A stretch of DNA of 64,000 nt, from positions 349,316,329 to 349,380,328 of the forward strand of contig CM042686.1 of NCBI GenBank assembly GCA_023614405.1, given 5' to 3'. The notes below the pieces were generated by a model. The model had not been told where the DNA came from, did no database searches, and worked only from the letters and a program-made list of their open reading frames with translations. The position numbers were made by a program, and so were the translations under genes. The stretch comes from Avena insularis (taxonomy: Eukaryota > Streptophyta > Magnoliopsida > Poales > Poaceae). Within the stretch, counting starts at the first letter, position 1. Each line of letters begins with the position of its first letter. Of this stretch, positions 1 to 13,179 are shown one piece after another.

Positions 1-640
1 GCATGATGAACAGATGATAGACCGCCGTAGTGCTTTGAGAAACTCCGGATTGCCAAAGATGCTTGAATATGCATAGATATGATCACGGTGTACCCAAAAT
101 CACAGGAGATAACCGTCACCATTTGAAGGACAGTGGTGATTGCATTTTCCATATTCCACTCATGATAAGTGTCATATAGCTATGCTGAGAACCAAATTAC
201 AATCACCAGCATCGGATCGACACATGTGATGTAATTAGCCCAAGAGAATTGGAGATGAAAAGAAACTCTAGGATTAAGCGCCGGTTACAAAAGAATGAGT
301 TAGCATGGACATGCTGATAAAAGGGAGATAGATAATGTATCACACACGACTGAAAAGGAGTGTGGAAGCACAGATGTATCAAAGAAATTTTTTCCGCATT
401 TTTCGGTATTAAAATATCAATAGATGCGCAAAAACACTTATCAGGTAGAGATTAGCAACTCCACCTTCTGTGAAAGCATGCTGGAAGGAAGAACACCCTT
501 AAGAAGATGGCACCGGTTAACAAGGAGTCAGATAGATCGCGCCGGTTTTCAAAAGCCTGTCAGTATGGAATGTACCAACAGTTGATAACCAAAAGGCAGA
601 TAAAGATAACATGTTGGATGCAACAGATAGACAAGGAATT

Positions 641-664
641 ACACACACACACACACACACACAC
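641..664. repeat. (AC)12 microsatellite
   Basis: Twelve uninterrupted AC dinucleotides lie in the leader of the left-hand retrotransposon. Confidence 0.95.
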
Positions 665-887
665 TTTCTATGGTACTACAGAAACCCAGAACACGTGAAT
701 CCTAGTTTGAATTTTTAGAAGAGTATTGAAAACGTTACACTTCCTTACCAGAAAAGGGTGGTGGTTGGGTAAGAAGAAAAGTGGAAGCAGTCCTACTCTC
801 ACGTTTTGTTTTTCCCTAGTATACATAGCTACCGAAATATTTGCTAGACTGACAACGACCATTTGGCTGAGACCCTGAAGGGCGGGA

Positions 888-901
888 TGGCTCTGATACC
901 A
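888..901 (-). other. Primer binding site, initiator tRNA-Met type
   Basis: The minus strand reads TGGTATCAGAGCCA, which matches the complement of the 3' end of plant initiator tRNA-Met over 14 bases. It is separated by two bases from the TGTA/TACA terminus of the LTR that starts at 904. This fixes the element orientation (minus) and identifies the right-hand LTR as the 5' LTR. Confidence 0.85.
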
Positions 902-903
902 AT

Positions 904-3900
904 TGTAACTACCTCGGTGAATTACGCTCTTAGTTACAAGCCTGGATGATCGGAAATGGTTAAAATAGTATGGTGGGGCCAAATGCCACTCACAAGTAGA
1001 CCTTTCGGCCGTCCTAACCATTTCCAAACATCGGGACAAGAACGAGCGGCGTAATCGGCAGGCGAAGGGATCAACTACATACACAAATGAGTATGTATGC
1101 AAGCCACCATACAACAGTCCTCAGAGCCATTCCATCTAAAAGAAATAAAAATATTGCAACGCCATACGGCAAGATCCAAATATCCTAGATAGATATAATA
1201 GTTTAGGATATCTCCTCATACATCAAACATCGAGTATCGGTGAGCGGAAAACAAGATCCGGGTACGGATAAGAAGCAAATCGGCATAAGATGCCCCATAA
1301 ATAAACACATCCCGCCCACAGATCTCACGGATCCCCGTTCCCGGAATCTCTACACCGAGTGATCGTTGCCCACATCGTCCGTCTCATCCACCCAGTATCC
1401 ATCTTGCGAGTTTACCTATTCATTTGAATCAAACAATTTATCGTGTGAGACCCTAGGGGTACTCAGCAAGTCTTTATGCCTCTAAAGGGGACATAACCTG
1501 GGGTGACGCAATTGCAGCAAAAGATAATACCTAACCACTCTAGGGATACTCGCTAACCATCCGCCTAACCAAAGATAGACGGATGTCCGTGAATTAATAA
1601 CAACAGTTATAACAGTAATATTAACAGATCCATCCTCCTCCTAAACACCAACGAGGAAGCGGACGAACAACCCCATCCGTTGGCAGTTTATTATCCATTC
1701 CATGAGTGTTGCACTATTTACTAGTCGGTACTTAGTCAATTTAAAAGCGGTACTTTAGTTATACTTGTCTATGATCGAAACTGCTCCAAGTCGTCCATAA
1801 CCGCGGACACGGCTTTGAGAAAGTTTTACCTGCGGGGTGCACAAATAACACACACTCGATCAACCTCGGAAAAACCAAATCAAAACCACGAGGCATTCAT
1901 GACAAAGCGATCACAGGATTCAGAAATATTTCAGGGGCCACCCCATTGCTACCATAGCGAAGTTGGCCGACTCGAGACGGACTCAAGGTTTGTGTGGGCG
2001 GCTATAAACAATCGGGAACCGAAAGTGTGGGGCTTGTCGTCTGGTGAAAACGTGTCACGATCCTAAACAGTATAGGTGCTCCTCGCACAATCGTAAATAA
2101 AGCAGTAAAGCATGGCATAAGTACAGGATAGTAATAAAGCCCCAAACTACTTTGTGGCCCCAAGAAATAAGAATGAATCAAGCTCTGGCTCAGGGGGGTT
2201 CATAAGCCTCCCGGATGTGGATAACGCGAATATTCAAGGAACAGGAATCAAGTACTCGGGGTCCTACGGGACACAAGTGAGCATGAAAACCAAATAGCGA
2301 TATTGCTCACGGTGCCACTTTCATTAGTTATCCCATTACTACTCGGGTTAAGTTGTTTAGGTACCTCGTTATCCATCGACACTCACATACCCTACACATG
2401 CTGTTCTCGACCCGCATGGCTCAAACAACTCCTGTAGTAATGGCTCATGGGATGGAGGAACAAGCTTGATTGGGGTTTAAAAGTAAAGGCTATGCGACTT
2501 GGGATTGATTAATGCAATCGCGACTCAATGATGCAAGAATAAGATAGAGGCAAATAGGTACTATATGTATGCAAGCATGTGGTAGTGCTTGCACTGGCAG
2601 CTCGATTGAAGCGAGAGAAGGATCAGGTAGTGCTCACAGGTTTCTTGATATATCCCACCTTTCGGCGTCTAGAAGAAGAACCAAACAAACAAGGGCCAAC
2701 ATAAATAAAGTGCACAAGCATATGAATTAAAATGCGACAAGCAAACAATCATGCCATGATGAATGATGCACAATTTGCATGGCAATAAGGTAGCATGGCA
2801 TGGGTGAGGTGTGGAGTACAAGAATAAAGCATTTTATGGAGTTTTAGTCACATTTTATACTCAAATAAGTTGCTGTATACTTTATATTTATATGCTGCAT
2901 GCTGCAATTCAAAACATGGAATGCATAGACAGAAAGGTCTCATCGAGCTGATCGATTTAGACATATTATTTGTCAAAATTGGAGTTATAAAACAAAAGTT
3001 ATTAATTAATTAAGGCCAAGGGCATTTTGTTGTAATTTTAAACAACTCGAAGATTTAAAGTGTTCAAACATTATTTTGAAGGGTATATTTGAATTCCTCA
3101 TATTTTTCTGATTCAAAAACATATATTATTTGTATTATTTGGAATAATATTTGAAAAGTTATTTAAAAACAGATTTGAATTTGAATTTAAAACAAATTTG
3201 AAAAGTTTAAATTAAAACAGAAAACAGAAAACCTTTTCGTACTCAGACAAACCTAGCCATAGACACAGACAAGTGGGGCCAAGCTGATCGGCACACGCTG
3301 AAAAAGCTTTTACACCGCTGGTTGGCCTAGTCATTGTGGTGGGCCAACAGCGAGCTAGGGCCCATCGTGGCTGACAACGAGCGAGACCGCTGTGGGGTTG
3401 TGATGGAGCCGGGTTGAGGGCCGAAGATGGGGGCTCTGCAAGAATGCCAGTGGTGCAGGTGGGGTAGGCTGGACCGCGGGTTGAGCGCGGGATAAAAAGA
3501 GGGGGCTAAAGACAAAATTACCACGGCCCGTACTGTGGATCTTCTCCACGGTCTGGCGCGCGCGGTGCGCGGCGCAGCGAGGCGGGGATTCGATCCCGCG
3601 ACCTGGGGCTCGCGCGCGGAGACGGTAACCAGTGCGGCTAGGCGGGGTTGTTGTCAGGGAGGTAGCACACAGCTAGGTGAGGCTTCTGCCGCTGAAAAAC
3701 GTCTGAATAACGGCGAAAGGCGCACCGAGGCGTTCGTCAAACTCTGGCGCACTAGGGTTTCCAGTGGGGCGAGGTTGTCCAGCGATATAGGGGCTCACCG
3801 GGGTGGTTGATGGCGGCGGATCGGTGCGGGAAGCACGGATCGGCGAGGAAGCGAGGCGGGAGGAGCTAGGGTTTATTTCGGTGTCGATGGCGTCTGGCAG

Positions 3901-5529
3901 CAGTCTGGGCCGTCTCCTCCTCGGCGTCATGTCGGGGATGCTGCAGAGACCTTCCGACCTCGCCGACAACCTCCTGCGCCTCGCCTCTGGATCGACAGGA
4001 GCTGGTGGAGACCGGTGGTCGATGGGGTAGATGGTGGCGGTGGAGAAAGAGGGAGAGGGCAAGGCCACAGGGTGGATCTGGGAGAGGCACAGGTGCCGTG
4101 GGGACGGAGGAAAAGGAGGGAGAGAGAGGAGGAGCAACCGTGGCAGGGGGTAGTTAAAGGTGGCTCGGGTGCCACCTTTTCCCTCCTCCTCACGTGCTCG
4201 GGCTGGACGGCATGGGCAGAGGGAGGGGTAGATGGAGGCTGCCAGGTGGGGCCAAGGCGAGGTCAAGGAGGCCAGGCTCGGTGTGGGGCCTTGTGGCAGA
4301 GAGAGAAGGAGAGAGAGAGGCTCGGGTAGATGTAGCTAGGGCTAGAGGCTCGGGTTAGGGTTTGTGCTAGGGTTGGGGTAGGAGGGTAGCTCGGCCAGGG
4401 GGAGTAGGTGGCTAGGTGGGGCCTGCATGGTAGGGAGAGGGGGCACCTCGGCATGGTTGGAGGAGCGGGTGAGAAGAGAGGGGGTGATGGGTGTAACTAG
4501 GGTTAGATTAGAGAGGGAACTAGGTTTAGGTTTTCGGTTAGCTAGGTTAGAGGGAGGAGAGATGAGAGAGGGGTTAGGGTTTAGGGGTGATCCACTAAGA
4601 TCAAGAATGGGTGGAGGATGTGATGATGGATAAGGAGAGTGAGATGAGAGAAGAGGTGGTGTGAGGGTTTTAACATGATCCCAACACAAGATCAAGATGA
4701 TGGGGTTTTGAATAAGAGAGAAAGGGAAGCTCACAAAAGAAAGGATCCACTCAAAAACCAAAGAAAAACCAAAGGAGAAAGAATGGTGGTGCTTTGCATG
4801 GCCCATGCAAAACATTAAATGCCATGTTTTAACCTTGTGAAAACAAAATAATAATCATGGCATTATTCCTAGCATTACCCAAAATGTGGAGTAAGGCCAA
4901 GCAAAAGAATTTAAATGAAAGTTCCAAGTGGAGTAAATGGAGATGATCATATTTGATTATAATTGGGACTTGCTAGTGTGTATATTCCACTAGATGTTTA
5001 ATAGTCCCAAAAATATCCCAACATGAGCATAAATCCATAATAATCCATATGAAAGCTAGGAAAAGGAGCACTACTCATAATGCATGCAAAGGTGGCTCCA
5101 CATATCAATAATGTGAAAACAACATGATGCTAATATGAGAGCATGTGGAAATAGAATTGGATCCATCCCAACCCACATGAGCTAGAGGTAAAATCCCAAA
5201 AAGGTGCAAAGCTCATATTTAGTTGGATGGTGGCATTATAAGGTGGTGAAAGAAAGGGTGGTGGAGTGAAATAAAAGATATGCCCCCAACTCAACTTGGG
5301 CATTTAAACAATATATCAATAACCAAATACAATATCAAGAGGCAAATACAATTTACAATGCATATGAGAGAGGAACCAAAACAAAAAGGGTTTTATATGA
5401 TGCTCAAATGCAAGGTGGCATGATGACATGAGCATGATATAATGATGATGCAACAATTATATGTAGGAAGTAGCATTTATATAGACTAGGCTAGTAGCAT
5501 TGCAATTGTTAGACAATTGGGATGCTACA
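904..5529 (-). mobile_element. 5' LTR (about 4.6 kb) of a Gypsy-like retrotransposon
   Basis: In element orientation the LTR begins TGTAGCATCCC at 5529 and ends in GTTACA at 904, giving TG...CA ends. The 904 end is fixed by the adjacent primer site. The 5529 end is fixed because the SINA-like coding sequence is interrupted exactly there. A TGTAGCATCCC start resembles the TGTAACATCCC start of the chromovirus at 47063-59798. Inside are an AT-rich part (about 2460-3240) and a G-rich part (about 3340-4640). No nested element was recognised. The second LTR lies outside the window. The expected 5-bp target duplication on this side would be 5530-5534 (TGCAT). Plus- and minus-strand ORFs here look incidental. 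Confidence 0.7.
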
Positions 5530-6140
5530 TGCATCTGCCTGTTCGGTCCAGTACCGACAAGGTACTGAGATGGCACACATAGGATCGACCTTAGGTCCGC
5601 ATACTCGACCTCCCGCGACATCGGGCAGCTCGGCGCCTCGGCAAGCACAAGAATGCTATCGGACAACGGCGGTTGGGCGTTCGCCCACATGTGCACCGTG
5701 TATACGAGCCAGGCGCATGAGACCGACCTGACGCATACGGCACACATGACGGTGGGACTGGCTCTGGTTCCCGGAACACCGGCGGTGATGATCAGGACGA
5801 AAACAAAGCCATCCCTCCCCTGGAAAATTAGCCGACGGCGTGCCGAGTCAGTGAACGGCACCTACTCTTGGAGAAGTTGGGCTTGCCCGTACGAGATCCT
5901 AATCACTTCGATCAAGTGCTCCTATGCAAGGTGGACGACGAGCTCTGCCGGCAGGCCGGTGTAGTTGCAGCCTGGCTCCGTGCAGGAGCACACGCCATGT
6001 GGGCACGCGAGCTCGTGGAGCGGGAGCTCATGGTAGGAGTAAAAGCGAAAGCATCCTAGGTGGGAGCGCACGAGCGGGAACATCGCTGTGAAGTTGCACA
6101 CGAGGATCTCCAGATTCTTGGGCTGCAGCATCTGCCACAT
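5530..6140 (-). pseudogene. SINA-like E3 ubiquitin ligase, broken C-terminal part
   Basis: The minus strand encodes a SIAH-type zinc-binding segment followed by the SINA/TRAF-like substrate-binding domain. Visible landmarks are YHELPLHELACPHGVCSC and EPGCNYTG at about 5930-6015, and GFVFVLIITAGVPGTRASP, YTVHMWANAQPPLSDSILV and QYLVGTGPNRQMH further on. This family ubiquitinates target proteins and is expanded in cereals. The frame stays the same throughout but holds two in-frame TAG stops (5922-5924 and 5862-5864). The last few residues are cut off by the LTR at 5529. A T-rich stretch ending CTTTAG just upstream of 6140 looks like a 3' splice site, so this would be exon 2. The RING half is not convincingly present. 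It is a pseudogene, and the family call is strong from the domain pattern. Confidence 0.8.
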
Positions 6141-6480
6141 CTAAAGTTCGTCGAGAAATCAGAAAAAAGATCAGCAGTTAGATTGGAGAATAGAAGGAAT
6201 ATGTAGGATAAGTTCAAAAGCTTGTAAAATGATTTCTTAGCATGAAGGTAGCGACCCGAGAATTCGCGGATGTCGTCGGTTTGCGGCTACGGCAGGATGG
6301 GAGTGAAGTGGGGAAAGTGGCTTCGAGGGGAAGGAAGAGAAGTACGGGGAGGAAGAGAATTAATGGGGACATGACACTGGGATATGGCCCATTGAACTTG
6401 TGAGTCGTGACACTCGCAACAAGGGAACGCCCGGTGTTGCCTGTTTGTCCAGAGAAAGCGTGGCCAATCATGCCGTAGAA
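6141..6480 (-). pseudogene. Possible intron and decayed RING-exon remnant of the SINA-like gene
   Basis: Upstream of the putative splice acceptor is a T-rich stretch (about 6141-6240) that fits an intron. Further up, the minus strand encodes GHAF (about 6455-6470) and, in another frame, CCECHDS (about 6402-6425). These loosely fit the second half of a SINA RING finger (GH..C..C...C..C). The match needs frameshifts, so this is only a suggestion. Confidence 0.3.
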
Positions 6481-6650
6481 CAGCCTACTCGCGGATCGCT
6501 CTCACGAAGACCATACCAATCGTCCAAGCACCCCCATTGAACGGTATGTAATAATTGTCAAGAAGAACAACTGTGTTAGGGCGGGCCTTCTAGAAGACTC
6601 GGTGTACCGACCACCCATTGGGGGGCTAAGGTCAGGGCTCTCCTAAGGTT
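6481..6650. other. Unassigned spacer before the satellite array
   Basis: This is ordinary-looking sequence between the SINA-like remnant and the first 48-bp unit. I see no gene, repeat or transposon terminus. Confidence 0.5.
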
Positions 6651-9600
6651 AGGATCCATATGTGGTTTATGAAAAGAACACACATCCAATGACACTGGTG
6701 GATCCTTATGTGGTTTGTGAGAAGAACACACATGCATCACACTGGGTGGATCCATATGTGGTTTATGAGAGGAACACACATGCAATGACACTAGTGATAT
6801 GTGGTTTGTGAAAAAGAACACACATGCAATTACTCTAACTGTGGTTAATGAAAAGAGCAGACATGCAATAACACTGGTGGATCCATGTGTGGTTTGTGAG
6901 AAGAACACACATGCAATGACACTGGCTGTGGTTCATGAAAACAACAGACATGAAATGAAACTGGTGGATCCATGTGTGGTTTGTGAGAAGAACAGACATG
7001 CAATGACTCTAGATGTGGTTCATGAGAAGAACACACATGCAATGACACTGGTGGATCCATGTGTGGTCTGTGAGAGGAACCGACATGCAATGACACTGGG
7101 TGTGGTTCATGAAAAGAATACACATCCAATGACACTGGTGGATCCTTATGTGGTATGTGAGAAGAACACACATGCAATGACACTGGTTGATCCATATGTG
7201 GTTTGTGGAAAGAACACACATGCAATGACTCTGGTGGATCCATGTGTGGTTTGTGGAAAGAACACACATGCAATGAACAGTGGTGGATCCATATGTGGTT
7301 CATGAAATGAACCCACATGCAATGACATTGGTTGATCCATGTGTGGCTTGTGGAAGGAACACACATGCAATGACTCAAGTGGGTCCATGTGTGGTTTGTG
7401 GAAAGAACACACATGCAATGACTCTGGTTGATCCATGTTTGGTTCATGACATGAACACACATGCAATGACATTGGTTGATCCATATGTGGTTTGTGACAA
7501 TAACACACATGCAATGACATTGGTTGATCCATGTGTGGTTGTGGAAAGAACACACATGCAATGACTCAAGTGGGTCCAAGTGTGGTTTGTGAAAATAACA
7601 CACATGCAATGACTCTGGTTGATCCATGTGTGGTTTGTGGAAAGAACACACATGCAATGACTCTAGTGCTGGTTTTAGTATAAGAACACACATGCAATGA
7701 CTCTGGTGGATCCATATGTGCACACATGCAATGACACTGGTTGATCCATATGTGGTTTGTGGAAAGAAAACAGATGCAATGACACTTGTTGATCCATGTG
7801 TGGTTTGTGGAAAGAACACACATGCAATGACTCTAGTGGATCCATGTGTGGTTCAGGACAGGAACACACATGCAATGGCATTGCTTGATCCATATGTCGT
7901 TTGTGACAATAAAACACATGCAATGACATTGGTCGATCCATGTGTGGTTGTGGAAAGAACACACATGCAATGAGTCAAGTGGGTCCATGTGTGGTTTGTG
8001 AAAACAGAACACATGCAATGACTCTGTTTGATCCATGTGTGGTTTGTGGAAAGAACACACATGCAATGACTCAAGTGCAGGTTATAGTATAAGAACACAC
8101 ATGCAATGACTCTGGTGGATGCATATGTGGTTTGTGAAAAGAACAGACATGCAATGACTCTAGTGGGTCCATATGTGGTTTGTGGAAAAGAACACACAAG
8201 CAATGAACACTGGTGGATCCATAACTGGTTTGTGGAAAGAACACACATGCAATGCCATTGGTTGATCCATGTGTGGTTTGTGAAAAGAACACACATGCAA
8301 TGCCACTTGTTGATCCATATGTGGTTTGTGAAAAGAACACACATGCAATGACTTTAGTGGATCCATATGTGGTTTGTGGAAAGAACACACATGCAATGAC
8401 CACTGGTTGATCCATGTGTGTTTCATGACAGGACCACACATGCAATGACATTGGTTGATCCATATGTGGTTTGTGGAAAGAACACACATGCAATGAACAC
8501 TGGTGGATCCATGTGTGGTTTGTAGAAAGAACACACATGCAATGACATTGGTTGATTCATATGTCCTTTGTGGAAAGAACACACATGCAATGAACACTGG
8601 TGGATCCATGTGTGGTTTGTGGAAAGAACACACATGCAATGACACTGGTTGATCCATATGTGGTTTGTGGAAAGAACACACATGCAATGACATTGGTTGA
8701 TCCATATGTCGTTTGTGGAAAGAACACACATGCAATGAACATTGTCGGATCCATGTGTGTTTTGTGGAAAGAACACACATATAATGACTCTAGTGGGTCC
8801 ATATGTGGTTTGTGAAAAGAACACACATGCAATGACTCTAGTGGATCCATATGTGGTTTGTGGAAAGAACACACATGCAATAACCACTGGTTCATCGATA
8901 TGCGGTTTGTGGAAAGAACACACATGCAATGGCATTGGTTGATCCATGTGTGGTTTGTGAAAAGAACACACATGCAATGCCACTGGTTGATCCATGTGTG
9001 GTTCATGATAGGAATACATGCAATGAACACTGGTGGATCCATATGTGGTTCATACAGGAACACACATGTAATAACCACTGGTTGATCCATATGTGGTTTG
9101 TGGAAAGAACACACATGCAATGACTCTAGTGGATCCATGTGTGGTTCATGACAGGAACACACATGCAATGACATTGGTTGATCCATATGTGGTTTGTGAC
9201 AATAACACACATGCAATGACATTGCTTGATCCATGTGTGGTTGTGGAAAGAACACACGTGTAATGACTCAAGTGGGTCCATGTGTGGTTTGTGAAAAGAA
9301 CACACATGCAATGACTCTGGTTGATCCATGTGTGGTTTGTGCAAAGAACACACATGCAATGACTCTAGTGCTGGTTTTAGTATAAGAACACACATGCAAT
9401 GACTCTAGTGGATCCATATGTGGTTTGTGAAAAGATTAGACATGCAATGACCCTAGTTGTGGTTCATGAAAAGAACACACATGCAATGACGCTGGTGGAT
9501 CCATCTATGGTTGGTGAGAAGAATAGACATGCAATGACTGTAGATGTGGTTTGTGGAAGGAACACATATGCAATGACTCAAGTGGGTCCATGTGTGGTTT

Positions 9601-10708
9601 GTGGAAAGAACACACATGCAATAACTCTAGTTTATCCATGTGTGGTTCATGACAAGAACACACATGCAATGACATTGGTTGATCTATATGTGGTTTGTGA
9701 GAATAACACACATGCAATGACATTGGTCGATCGATGTGTGGTTGTGGAAAGAACACACATGCAATGACTCAAGTGGGTCCATGTGTGGTTTTTGAAAGGA
9801 ACACACATGCAATGACTCTGGTTGATCCATGTGTGGCTTGTGGAAAGAACACACATGCAATGACTCTAGTGCTGGTTTTAGTATAAGAACACACATGCAA
9901 TGACTCTGGTGGATCCATATGTGGTTTGTGAAAAGAACAGACATGCAATGACTCTAGTGGCTCCAAATGTGGTTTGTGGACAAGAACACACATGCAATGA
10001 ACACTGGTGGATCCATAAGTGGTTTGCGCAAAGAACACACATGCAATGACTCTAGTGCTAGTTTTAGTATAAGAACACACATGCAATGACTCTGGTGGAC
10101 CCATATGTGGTTTGTGCAAAGAACAGACATGCAATGACCCTAGTTGTGGTTCATGAAAAGAACACACATGCAATGACACTGGTGGATCCATGTGTGGTTT
10201 GTGAGAAGAACAGACATGCAATGACTCTAGATGTGGTTAATGAGAAGAACACACATGCAATGACACTGGTGGATCCATGTGTGGTCTGTGAGAGGAACAC
10301 ACATCCAATGACACTGGTGGATCCTTATGTGGTTTGTGAGAAGAACACACATGCAATGACACTGGTTGATCCATATGTGGTTTGTGGAAATAACATACAT
10401 GCAATGACTCTGGTGGATCCATGTGTGGTTTGTGGAAAGAACACACACGCAATGAACACTGGTGGATCCATATGTGGTTCATGATAGGAACAAACATGCA
10501 ATGAAATTGCTTGATCCATGTGTGGTTTGTGTTAGGAACACACATGCAATGACTCAAGTGGGTCCATGTGTGGTTCATGACAAGGACAGACATGCAATGA
10601 CTCTGGTTGATCCATATGTAGTTTGTGACAATAACACACATGCAATGACCTTGGTTGATCCATGTGTGGTTGTGAAAAGAACACACATGCAATGACTCAA
10701 GTGGGTCC
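6651..10708 (+). repeat. 48-bp tandem satellite, block 1
   Basis: The array starts abruptly at AGGATCCATATGTGG. A unit runs GGATCC, then ATATGTGG or ATGTGTGG, TTTGTGGAAAGAAC, ACACATGCAATGAC, and a variable 5-7 base link such as TCTAGT, ACTGGT or ATTGGT. Most units are 48 bp; 49-bp and 40-bp variants are interspersed. The first kilobase is rich in a GAGAAGAAC form of the middle segment. This block holds several copies of the 40-bp variant with GCTGGTTTTAGTATAAG (for example near 7670, 9370, 9870 and 10050). All units point the same way. It ends at a Copia LTR at 10709. Confidence 0.97.
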
Positions 10709-12409
10709 TGATGGGTTCTTAGCATGGAAAACAAAAAAAATTCTACCGCAAGAACGAACAAAACCCAGATCTAATCTAGATAAAAGCCAAGATCTAATCT
10801 ATTAGACATGTGCAACGAGATAGATCTGTACTAACCCTCGTAGACCCAAAAGCATTACGAGATCGGATATCGTGGTTGATGTAGTCGATCACTTGCCAAT
10901 CTCAAGATCGAGTAGATGATCCTTCCGGCGCCACATTCCGGCAGCGCTTCCGCAGTCGGTCACACGTGCGGAGTCGAAGCAGACCTTCCTCTCCCCATTC
11001 CAGCGAGCAGCGGAGGTAGTAGATCTCTCCACGGAATCCCAGCAGCACGACGGCGTGGTGGTGGTGGTGGAGTAGAGAATTCTGCAGGGCTTCGCCTAAG
11101 CCAGAGCAGAGGGAAGGAGGAGGAGAGAGGCAACTTGAGATCTAGAGAATATAAGGGGCTTGGGGCTTGTGCCTCCACCCCTCTATTTAAAGGAGGGAGG
11201 CGCCATGGGGAGGTGGAGTCCTTGTAGGACTCCCCTCTCCCTTGGCCGGCGGATCAAGGAGGTGGGGAAGAGTCCTACTCCCCACGAATCCTTGTCTTAC
11301 CCCACAAGGATTCCTTGATCCTTTCTTGGTTTTCAAGTAAACTCCAAGAAATCTTCTAGTACCTTTCGGAACATTTCAAAACCTTCTAGAATCCCCATAC
11401 AAATACTCTGGAACATTTCCTAACTTAGAAAATGATCCCCAATATATGAATCTTATTCCCCGGACAATTTCGGATCTCCTTGTGATGTCCCGGATCCAAT
11501 CCGAGACTCCGAACAACATTCGGTCTACAACGCACATTCCATATCTACTTAAAACAACTTCGAACCTTAAGTGTGTCACCCTACGGTTCGATAATATGTA
11601 GACAAGATGGAGACACATCTCCGATCAATAACCATTAGCAGGATCTGGAGATCCATAACGGCTCCCACATACTCAATGATGACTTTGTGATCGATAGAAC
11701 CATTTAACATATGAAACCAATTCCCTTTGTCACGCGATGCTCTACTTATCCGAGGTTTGATCGTCGGTATCTCCATACCTAGTTCTAACTCGTTACTGAT
11801 AAGTACTCTTTACTCGTTCCATGATATGTCATCCCTTGTGACCTAGTCACATGCTTGCAAGCTAACTAGATGACATTCCACCGAGAGGGCCCAGAGCATA
11901 TCTATCCATCATATGGATGGACAAATCCCAATCTTGGTCCATGCGCTTCAACACATACTTTTCAGAATACCCAATGACACCTTTATAACCACCCTGTTAC
12001 GAAGCGGTGTTTGATGTCATCAAAGTATCCATCCGGTGATATTGATTAACATAACCTCATGGTCGAAGGATTAGGTTACTATGTATTTGAAAGCTTGTAG
12101 CAAAACGAACTTAATGACTTGATCTTATGCTATGCTTACTATGGGTGTGTGTCCATCACATCATTCTCCTAATGATATGATCTTGTTATTAACGACATCC
12201 AATGTCCATGATCAGGAAACCATGATCATCCATGAATCAACAAGCTAGTTTAACAAGAGGCTTACTAGGGACTCTTTTATGTTTACAAAACACACAAGTA
12301 TTAATGTTTCCGGTTAATACAATTATAGCATGGGATGTAAACATTTATCATAAACATAAAGATATAATAATAACCACTTTATTATTGCCTCTTGGGCATA
12401 TCTCCAACA
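10709..12409 (-). mobile_element. Copia 3' LTR (left)
   Basis: The LTR runs from TGATGGGTTC at 10709 to TCTCCAACA at 12409 on the plus strand, with TG...CA ends and a length of 1701 bp. It is followed by GTCTCCCACTTGCACTAG, whose complement is the purine-rich tract expected just before a 3' LTR. It differs from the LTR at 17407-19106 by scattered substitutions and one net base. Confidence 0.9.
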
Positions 12410-12721
12410 GTCTCCCACTTGCACTAGAGTCAATAATCTAGTTAAAAATTTGTGCATTCAACACCTATGGCTTTTTGGTGTTGTATAGACACAATTACTA
12501 GTGGTAAACATAATCTTCGGATCTGACACTTCCAGGTCCGTGTGTATTTGCATGTCCTTGCGTCTCTACGCATTACTCATTCTCCAATGAGATGGCATTG
12601 TATAAATTTGGTCCTTTGGTGAGACCTTTAGTTCCTTGGGATTAAATCATGTTGATACAAATGTCATACAATGTATCTTCATAGTATTATCCCGCTATGA
12701 ACCACACCTTGTTTGATAACA

Positions 12722-12797
12722 AACTACTTGACGCAAATGCCCTCATTTGCTGCTACAATAGCAGTAATATACTTAGCCTTTTGTTGTAGTATCTGTC
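12722..12797 (-). pseudogene. Copia RNase H remnant
   Basis: The minus strand reads TTTKAKYITAIVAANEGI, which fits the STTEAEYIA..EAANE motif of Copia RNase H, where the conserved EAEY glutamates help form the active site. Here both glutamates are lost (lysines replace them) and a stop follows. A second copy lies at about 19419-19494. Confidence 0.7.
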
Positions 12798-13179
12798 ACA
12801 ATGTTTTAACTTTGGTACTCAACCAAATCCGTTATGGAACTTCTTTTCCATTACATTGTGCCACCCATAGTTTAAATTGAGATAAACTTAATTTATGACA
12901 AAACTAGTATCAATGCAACAATTTACAATGAACTATTTGTCACCACTATATAAATAATATATTCTTAGTTCCTCCAAAGATCATAGGAATATCCCTACTA
13001 TTGTCCAATGATCATCTTATGAGTCATTCTGGTATATGCTCATAACATTTAGAGCATAGGACATATCTGGATGTGTACATCTCAAAGAATGATTGATCAA
13101 AATATTCATTTGATTTCACCAAGTGTCAAAACACTTGAATCTCGTGTCAACACACTTGAATCTTGATTCAGTCCTTTCC

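Larger units (their letters stand above)
1..903 (-). mobile_element. Internal leader of a Gypsy-like LTR retrotransposon, cut by window edge
   Basis: This stretch lies next to the primer binding site of the LTR at 904-5529, so in element orientation (minus strand) it is the start of the internal region. No gag or pol domain could be read in any frame; the longest open stretches are short and look random. Gag and pol should lie further left, outside the window. Assignment rests on position relative to the primer site and LTR, not on coding content. Confidence 0.55.

Noticed and set aside
668..1114. 148-codon minus-strand ORF as a gene
   Set aside because: It crosses the primer binding site and LTR border and shows no recognisable domain.
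3588..3606. tRNA-like B-box (GATTCGATCCC)
   Set aside because: No A-box, cloverleaf or terminator around it. It is a common chance motif in GC-rich LTR sequence.
4340..4590. Plant telomere-like TTAGGGTTT motifs
   Set aside because: Only isolated single copies in G-rich sequence, with no tandem TTTAGGG run.
3535..4815. Overlapping ORFs on both strands in the left LTR
   Set aside because: G-rich low-complexity sequence gives open frames on both strands; compositions are Pro/Ser- or Gly/Arg-biased with no domain.
10704..10708. GGTCC as a target-site duplication of the Copia element
   Set aside because: No GGTCC at the right border (20140), which is inside the element's internal region; the original right flank has been lost.
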